From Deinandra increscens subsp. villosa (taxonomy: Eukaryota > Streptophyta > Magnoliopsida > Asterales > Asteraceae), in the NCBI GenBank assembly GCA_039602395.1, contig JBCNJP010000006.1, forward strand, positions 47,392,325 through 47,456,324: DNA of 64,000 nt. Direction: 5' to 3'. The notes below the pieces were generated by a model. The model ran no database searches and was not told where the DNA came from. It saw only the letters and a program-made list of their open reading frames with translations. This document shows, piece by piece, positions 57,077-64,000 of the stretch. A program made the position numbers and the translations under genes. Numbering within the stretch: the first letter of the stretch is position 1; every line of letters starts with the position of its first letter.

Positions 57077-58069
57077 ATGGCTAACCGCGCAAACCAAGAG
57101 ATTTTCCATCTCAAGTCTCTCCTTGAGAAGGAGAAACTTAATGGCGCCAACTTCCTTGATTGGGAAAGGAATCTGAAAATTGTCCTGAAAATGGCTAACA
57201 TGAAAAACGTGTTAGAAGCTGAGGTCCCTGAGGAACCTGAAGCTGACACGGCCGCGGCGCGAAACGCCCATAACACACTGCGAACAAATGCCAAGAATGT
57301 CGCGTGTCTTATGCTAGCCACCATGGATTCTGAGATCCAGAAGAACATGGTTGACAGGACGGCTTTTCAGATGATCGATGATCTAAGGGGCATGTTTGAA
57401 ACTCAGGCCCAACAAGAGCGCTATGACACCGTTGTGACACTCATTAGTTGTCGCATGGCCGAAGGCGCTCCCGTCAGCCCTCATGTCCTGAAGATGAAGA
57501 GTTACATCGACCGCTTAGCAAAACTGAATTACGTCATCCCCGCCGAAATGGCGACTGACCTGATTCTTCACTCACTGTCCAGTGCCTTCACCCCTTTCTG
57601 GGTAAACTTTAACATGCATAGCATGGTACAGACAGTGACTGAACTTCACGGTATGCTTAAGACCGCTGAAGTTAATTTTGTTAACGGTAAGGCACCCGAT
57701 GTACTTACGATCCGGTCAGGAGGCGTCAAGAAGCCCGAGGTAAAGAAGGGTAGGCGTGGGAACAAGAAGAAAGGCAAGGCAGCTGTCGCCAGAGCGTCTG
57801 GAAGCTCCCAGAAGGGCAAGCCTAAGGCAACCAAGGCACCGCCGCCTGAACAGCGCGAGTGTTTTGAATGCCACAAGATGGGGCACTGGAAAAGAAACTG
57901 CCCAGAATATCTTGCCAAGGTGAAGAGCGGAAAAGCTCAGCCGGGTAATTCCTCAGGTATACACATAAGATTATGTTGTATGATGCTTCACTTATTCCTA
58001 CAAAATATATGTTTGACATACTTTACATTTTGTAGGTGCATGAAGCTGAAAGGAAGCAAGCCAAGATGA
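57077..58069 (+). CDS. gag: Copia gag polyprotein
   Basis: Open from ATG 57077 (MANRANQEIFHLKSLLEKEK); an upstream in-frame TTG is not needed. Residues about 15-230 are the copia gag fold (LNGANFLDWERNLKIVLKM, MFETQAQQERYDTVVTLISC, LHGMLKTAEV). A basic Lys-rich stretch (KKGRRGNKKKGKAAVAR) follows, then one CCHC knuckle (CFECHKMGHWKRNC) near residue 276. It would form the particle and package RNA. The frame ends at 58069 after a tail unlike gag. A GT-AG pair (G|GTATACAC at 57957 and TTTTGTAG at 58035) could remove 80-odd bases and end the protein soon after SSG. The frame is fully open, in contrast to most coding sequence here. Confidence 0.9.
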   Translation: MANRANQEIFHLKSLLEKEKLNGANFLDWERNLKIVLKMANMKNVLEAEVPEEPEADTAAARNAHNTLRTNAKNVACLMLATMDSEIQKNMVDRTAFQMIDDLRGMFETQAQQERYDTVVTLISCRMAEGAPVSPHVLKMKSYIDRLAKLNYVIPAEMATDLILHSLSSAFTPFWVNFNMHSMVQTVTELHGMLKTAEVNFVNGKAPDVLTIRSGGVKKPEVKKGRRGNKKKGKAAVARASGSSQKGKPKATKAPPPEQRECFECHKMGHWKRNCPEYLAKVKSGKAQPGNSSGIHIRLCCMMLHLFLQNICLTYFTFCRCMKLKGSKPR

Positions 58070-61008
58070 CACTGAGCTATTCTGCGATTTTCGCACCTAA
58101 ATATAGTTCGTGTCTCAAGTTTTCGGTTTAAAACAATTCTTGGTAATTTTGAAACAACTTGTTTTGTTTGGTTTTCCCTGGCTGTTTTCCAGGATGAACA
58201 AGTTGCTTTCCTTGGATTTTGATTATGGCATGTTTTGACAATGGTTGATTTTCGAAACATACATGATTGTTTTAATCTACTTTGGATTTGATTCAACCTT
58301 TTGTTAGATTAAATTCAAAATCCCATAACAACATACCTTAAAACCTGGTGCACTTGATTTGATCTAGGCTAGCTTAAATGCGATATGATAACTCTTTGGT
58401 TATCATATCCCATCAAAGCTGTAATGCCTTATGCGTCTATTGTAATTGTTACGAGACAACGCACGACATAACGGTAGTTCATAAAGTCCTATGACTTTGA
58501 ACCATCCGACGTCAAGAATATTAAATCAAGTCGAACCGATTGAAGATCGACTTTTCAATCTACAACCATATGAACATATCAATCCTCTGCTTCAAGTGGA
58601 CGTTTGCTCATATAAGTTCGAATCACCAGCTAAACTACTACAAGAATAATCACTTGCTGATTATAACATTGTAGAATGGTCACACCACCACTGGTGCACA
58701 TTACCATTACATGTGCATACCTAAACACATCTTGGAAATCTTAGACTACAATAGTTGTACTCACGTGTGTTTTGAATCCGACATGCACTAAAAGGTTTAG
58801 TACAACGGTTCACCGTTTCATCTAGAAACCAACAAACACAAGACTGATGACTTGCCACAACAAAAGCCCTTGACTTTCTGTAACCATAACGCCCCTTCAC
58901 ACATCACTTGCATAACTAACTTCCAATCCCAAGGCCAGTATCTTGCGAAGATGGAATTTAGTAATTACATGTCCAAACCTAGATCTTTAAATATCTAGAG
59001 AAAGGTGATTCTAATAAATCACTGGATCATGTAATGCAACTCTCGCATCTAAACGAGACGAGCAGACCAACAATGTTTCACCAACAATGGATTGCTGCTT
59101 AACGAAACATAGTGACATTCTAATTAGAGTTTGTATGTTAACCTTACCTGAATAAGGGAAACATCCTCTAATGTCGGACACGAGAATCCGATAGAATAAA
59201 TCATCATCTCGACCACCACGAGATACTTTCAAACGATCATAGACGAACGCATCTTCATGCTATCAAACTCTGAAAGGACTTTGACAATCGTCTTTGAACT
59301 TATGAGTAAGTCATAACATCTGGATATTAAGCATTCGATTTCCGTACCACATATTACGGAGTCGAACATTTTCGTTCTTGGAAACGAAATTTAACTATCA
59401 CGTTTTCTTCGTGCAAATTTGATATCCAAACGGTTTGAAAGAAGAATGATGATAGGGAATGTCAATCTGCCTCAAGCAAGTGGGAGCATCGCCACTGATC
59501 CTTACCGGAATAACGATCAAATGCCGATCTAAAGATCATTTAAATTTACAGGAGTAAAATTTCAAATAACACCTCAATTAATGATAAGTTTCAAGATTAA
59601 ATTAAGTATTGATCATCAAATGCCTGAGCAACCATTAATACGATCAATCTCTTGAAACGATTCGAATCATACTAAATGTGATCCGAAAATAAATCCAATA
59701 CTTGGATATTGCATGGAATGTTGCCGTAAAGTGTTACGCCATGACCATAGATGGAAAATCACATCATCACTACTAAACACTGATGAAAGGGAATATATGT
59801 TCATTAACCGAGTACCAATTGTACTCATTGAACATTGATAGCCACCTTAATTGAATCTGAACTAAGAATGCCGTAAAACATTCAAAGGGTTAATTCGACT
59901 CTGTAAATAGTCGGTTAACATGCTCAAGTGATAACACAGTCGTACATAAGCTTACCAAGGGCACTACATTATCACAAGTTCAATTCACTTAAGAAGACTC
60001 ACTGTTCAAGATAAACACTGAATCTTAAGAAACAACAGATATTGGCAATCCTAAAACGAAACTCGAGGAAATGATTGCGAGCTTATAGTTTTCAATGATC
60101 AGGTCAGATCAGTGAAATAACACTATTGGATAGTGCATGAATTCTGCATCACATCGATATTCGATTTTAGTGTTGGATGTCGAACATTATCGTTTGCACC
60201 ATATCATTCGATCTCCTCTAAGCTGTTAGACGGGACTTTGAATTCTGCGTAACGCGTTCGAATTTTATACGTTTTGTTATCCATGAATATTTCGTCAATA
60301 TTCTAAAGGTCCGTAGTCGATCAGACATTGCGGGAGCAACGCCTGAAGCAAGACTATTCTGACTCTGGACTCAAGGTGTTGACTTCCAGATTCACAAGGC
60401 CTCATTGGAGAATGACGTCAGGACGTAACTCGCATCAGAATGTCTTCATGGATCCAATCATAAGACAAATCTGATTGATGGTATACTCAACAGTATCCTT
60501 CGACCTGAGATACATGAGCGACCTCCCGTCTGCCTAAGAACATTCTTTGATTGTAGCTTAACGCTGTCGCGTAACTGCCAGCCATAACGGTTACTTTTGG
60601 GAATGTATCTGAAGTTTAGTGGGAGCTGTATGTAGTCAAAATGGGATTCTGTGCTCTTGCATTAATAATGCGACAGTTTGACATCGTGGGCCCTCTCGTT
60701 AGTTCCAAGTGTTAAGTGTAAGGCCTTACCCAAACTTACTGTGTGTTTGATTGGACCACTTCGAACAGAAAAAACGAGAAATACAATGATCGAACACGGA
60801 AGAGAATGAATAAATCCATGTCTCTGGTTCGATTGATGTCTCATACAGAAAGGATCTAATGACTTTACAAATACCATAAGTCTAAACTATATCACAAGTT
60901 TACTGATATGCCTTGGTTGTTTTGACTTGAAGTGTCATGACTGGTTGGGACAGCCACGTGTAGCTAGAGCACCTCTGACTGTATCTTGATTAATAGTCGC
61001 GATCAGTC
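58070..61008 (+). other. Copia interior after gag, no pol found
   Basis: 2.9 kb with no open frame above about 75 codons and none of the copia pol landmarks that I looked for (protease DTG, integrase zinc finger, GKGY-like, YVDD). AGTGGGAG words resembling the polypurine tract occur near 59480 and 60615. Either unrelated filler or pol decayed past recognition. Confidence 0.6.
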
Positions 61009-61020
61009 CAAGTGGGAGAC
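61009..61020 (+). other. Polypurine tract of the copia element
   Basis: CAAGTGGGAGAC directly before TGTTGGA, the usual plant copia arrangement. Confidence 0.85.
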
Positions 61021-62324
61021 TGTTGGATTTAGGTGTCCAGACCCGACTAAATCAAGTACCCGACCCGGTCAAGACCCGTAAGAGTTACACCGGAGGCAAC
61101 GGGTTTTAAAGTCCGCTTACTTTTATAACCGGCAAATTCGCAGAAGAATTAATTATTTGTTTATTAAATGGTTTAATAGATAAATAATTAATTAATTAAT
61201 TAATTAATTATCATTAATCATTAAGATTAATTAAGCGACAAAAGACGTTAAATATCACTTACGTCTTAAACGACGATTGACGAATTAGTATTTGACTAAT
61301 ATTCGTTAAGTCTTGGCAAGCGACAATAATTTAAGGGATTAAATGTTAATCTCACAAATTGAGTGGTTCGATTAAGGATTGAATAAAAACGAGGGACTAA
61401 TCGGAAACTTAATCAGTTATAAATATAACTGATTAAGGGAGGCGAAACCCTAATCCTCTTAGAGAGAAATTTCGGCCTCCCCTTCTCCTCCCTCTCTCGG
61501 ATCCGACGCCGACGGCATCCACGCCGCCGCCGCCATCTCTTGTTCTCCGACAGTTCGTTCGTGAGAATTCTAATCCTAACTACCGCCGTGCCGCCTCCCG
61601 GAGTCCGCCACCGCCGCTGCCCCGTCGTTCGCCGCCCGCCGCTCGCCAAGCCACCGCCGCGCGCCAGCCTCTCTCGCCGCCGCCGTAGCCGCACCGCCGC
61701 CGCAGCCCCTCACCGAGGCACCGCAGCGAGTCGCGGTCACAGCCGCCGCCGCCCGTCGCACCTCGCCGCCGCCCCGCCGGCCGCCACCATCCTCGCCGTC
61801 ACCGGTCCTACCGCCGACATACCCAGTCGCGAACCACCACCGTGTGGTGTGTTCGCTCGTCGTCCGCAAACCCTAGTTCGCGCCCGATCCGACGTACGAG
61901 ATTTTCTCGGTGCCTGATTCACCGCGTGGTAAATCCGTATCTGCGAGGAAAGTCAGATTCGTCAGACGAATCACGCCCTGCGAAACCCTAGCGTCACCCG
62001 TTGACTTCCGGTGTCTCAAGCGTTTGTTTGAATCACCGCTCAGGTATATCTAAACTTGTTATTAGTTTAGATTTAATCATTTATTTATTTATTGATATGT
62101 CGCGTATTTGTATATATGCGTTTTTGGTGTTTGCGCGTTATGGTGATTGTCGAATCCTGTTGTTTTTGGTTTACGCTAATTATCTGGTTTTCGCGTTAGT
62201 AAATTAAAACATTTCCGCTGCGTATTAAATTAAATGTTAATTTAATTATTTAATTTTAATTTACTATTAATTTCAAAAAAAATTGTTATTACCGAGACCC
62301 GAATGCCACTGTCGTAACCTAACA
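61021..62324 (+). mobile_element. 3' LTR of the copia element
   Basis: 1,304 bp, same elements as the 5' LTR: inverted-repeat TATA at 61408-61437, donor at 62044. It differs by an expanded ATTA microsatellite (61185-61215), an extra GTCGCACCTCGCC block near 61755 and a shorter AT-rich end. Ends CTAACA, then GAACT. Confidence 0.9.
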
Positions 62325-63160
62325 GAACTAACCATAGCGTGACTCGCAAATTCAATTTATAAGACTCATGTATGCTAAGGTTGCATTGGTCAGCCCAACG
62401 GCATAACCAAAACTCGTAAAGCCTATATTGAGTCCCTTAAGCTATTAGCAGAATATCTTCCTCTTGGACCCTTAACTGAAGAAAATTGGTTCTTAAGCTG
62501 ATATACAGATAGCGACCCTCGAAGCTATTGGCAGATCGTCGATACATAGAAGAAAATGTTGATTCCTCATAGCTTCCCTTTCCAATGCCGATAACCGGTG
62601 CATGCTCGAAGAATTGCTCCATTCTTCTTACCAACAGAAAGACGAACTAGGACCTTGAAACTATTTCCCAGCAAATCTTGTATTCGAGCATAAATTCCCT
62701 AAAGCTCACTAGGCGTGAATTGGTAAGGCGCTCGGGCATTTGGCGTTGCCTTAAGTACCGGACCAACTCGGATTTCCGCCTATCTAGATAGAGGAAAAAC
62801 TAGCAAGTCTCACAACCAACCTCCGAAGATTCTCAAACGAATAAGATTCCTTCCGGGGTTCCTCATTTGGCTACTCAACATCCTTAGCCTAAATTGCTAC
62901 GATCTATTGTTGTACGATCTCTGCTTGTCGCCTGGATGAATAACCCATCTTCCTGACATTGTCGAAGTTTCCCCAAGGTTGGCAGTAGCAGTTCCACCTT
63001 CACATAATCACTCAAAAGCTTCATCGCGGCTTTGAACGACATAGTTCACTATAACCAGTCTATCATTCGCGAGCTCCATAAGCACTCAAATACTAACAAG
63101 CTATCTATGACGCTATTTTTTTTACCAGGCTTATTTGATAATAAAGGGTCTATTAGTATC
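62325..63160 (-). pseudogene. pol: Element C2 pol remnant, 5' half (protease, RT)
   Basis: Inverted counterpart of 33880-34711. 62634-62437 reads MVRRMEQFFEHAPVIGIGKG onward and differs from C1 34399-34596 at three of 65 residues, with the same stop after DILLIA. The protease text MELANDRLV is near 63060. 63161-63239 is C sequence missing from C1, where D was inserted. Confidence 0.85.
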
Positions 63161-63239
63161 GACCTCGAATAGTAATAATAACAACGGAACAAAATACGAA
63201 TTAGAAGAGATGGACTTACCACGGTCGTCTAAATTTGAT

Positions 63240-63805
63240 TTAGGGTTCCCTTGTTCCAATCACGTACGCTTGAGCTAGGCGAGTTCCATCCCTGACATTG
63301 CCACCGTTGTCATTCCTGTTTCCATTCAGTCTTGGGCAATCTCTCCTGAAATGACCATGCTGACCACATTCGTAGCATCCTGTTTGTTTAGCTGACATGT
63401 CTTGTCCTTCTTGATTTCCCTGATCTTTCTGGCCTTTGAACCTGCAGTCCATTGACATATGTCCACTCTTCCCGCACTTGTTGCATGTCACCCTATTGCA
63501 ACTTCCTCGATGATTGTACTTACACCTGCGGCATTTGGGATGCTTTCCCTGGTACCATCCAAAGATTTGATTATTCTGCTTTCCTTTGTTGCTTTCAATC
63601 TTTTGGATTTGGTTTTGACTTGCTGCAGACTTATTTCTGTTGTTGCTACTCTGACCTTCCCATTTCCTCTTGTTTTCAGATTGCTCAGTCAATGCCTTCC
63701 TAGGCGGTAGGGTTCCTTGTTGCACGGCCTGATCAGTCAGTTGGTGTGCAAGGTGAATCGCTTCTCTGGTCGTTGCAGGGTTGCTTGAAGTCACTTGATA
63801 CGAAT
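63240..63805 (-). pseudogene. gag: Element C2 gag, C-terminal part
   Basis: Open on the minus strand from VTSSNPATTREAIHLAHQLT to AYVIGTREP-stop at 63240. Two CCHC knuckles: CNKCGKSGHMSMDC and CYECGQHGHFRRDC, with a CRRCKYNHRGSC half-site before them. It has the segment lost from C1 (SENKRKWEGQSSNNRNKSAA). The N-terminal half is cut at 63806 by LTR H. An apparent start inside LTR H is spurious. Confidence 0.85.
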
Positions 63806-64000
63806 TATGATTATGAGACCGGGCCAATGCATGACAAGCCCACTGTGAACTCACCAACCGTTAGGTTGACACTTGCGTGGTTTAAACTTTTGCAGATCGC
63901 TAAGGAGTATCCGCTGGAGGTTGGCATGGCACGAGAAGATGTTTATTTCTGTTTAAAACTTAACTTGGGAATTTTAAAACAATGTTTATGTAAAGCACGT
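63806..64000 (+). mobile_element. LTR H, F family, fragment at the window edge
   Basis: Matches 48585-48790 of LTR F: GAGACCGGGCCAATGC, GTGAACTCACCAAC (63845-63858), GGTTGACACTTG and the acceptor TTTTGCAG ending at 63895. Continues beyond the window. Confidence 0.85.

Larger units (their letters stand above)
54320..62324 (+). mobile_element. Complete copia-type element with gag only, 8,005 bp
   Basis: TGTTGG...CTAACA ends, 5' LTR 54320-55639, primer site 55641, gag 57077-58069, polypurine tract 61009-61020, 3' LTR 61021-62324 and GAACT target duplications. No protease, integrase or reverse transcriptase motif is found in the 2.9 kb after gag. It must depend on enzymes made elsewhere. It is inserted in C2 and is among the youngest insertions here: I count by eye roughly 25-30 substitutions between the LTRs outside indels. 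Confidence 0.9.

Noticed and set aside
59011..60877. Short frames after copia gag as pol pieces
   Set aside because: I could not match any to copia protease, integrase or reverse transcriptase motifs.

Overview
The window is plant nuclear DNA made almost entirely of nested and broken retrotransposons. I see no intact host gene, no rRNA or tRNA gene and no bacterial-type feature. The LTR families (ends TGTGACA...TGTGACA, initiator-Met tRNA primer sites), the plant L1-type LINEs with a DUF4283 ORF1, and a Transposase_28-like remnant point to a flowering plant. Resemblance to elements I know from composites suggests Asteraceae, but that is recall, not a search. One 500-N assembly gap lies at 45840-46339.

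Layout. 1-3970: a decayed Transposase_28-like coding remnant and repeats. 3971-9155: minus-strand gypsy element A (gag remnants, two unknown ORFs, primer site, 5' LTR). 9156-18517: minus-strand gypsy element B with a 2.96-kb 3' LTR, about 5 kb of interior with no recognisable protein and a 5' LTR remnant. 18518-26465: LINE copies and LTR fragments. 26690-37868: plus-strand gypsy element C1, interrupted by an LTR-plus-gag piece of element D (29467-33866) and a LINE tail. 37878-44220: a nearly complete LINE ORF2 whose 3' tail holds a solo LTR (37908-40458) with perfect CCGGT target duplications. 44221-48945: two LTRs of that same family facing each other across the gap. 48946-50579: part of another LTR. 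50593-63805: C2, an inverted second copy of C, split by a complete 8-kb copia element (54320-62324) with GAACT target duplications. 63806-64000: a last LTR piece.

Common thread. Every gypsy LTR whose 3' part is present (11 copies) has the same signature 275-342 bases before its end: CTCACCAAC, usually a TTGAC-type branch site, a T-rich tract and CAG or TAG. It looks like a 3' splice site. Several LTRs also show TATA box, short first exon and GTATGT or GTGAGT donor. The copia element has a donor in its LTR and an acceptor directly before the gag ATG. I infer a leader intron that separates genomic RNA from spliced gag mRNA. Hairpin arrays with compensatory changes, clustered TTTCGC and TGGGCY motifs, and tRNA-like segments lie in or just upstream of these introns. 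The copia element has gag and no detectable pol; both C copies share dead pol sequence and must have relied on help from elsewhere, or have been duplicated after decay.
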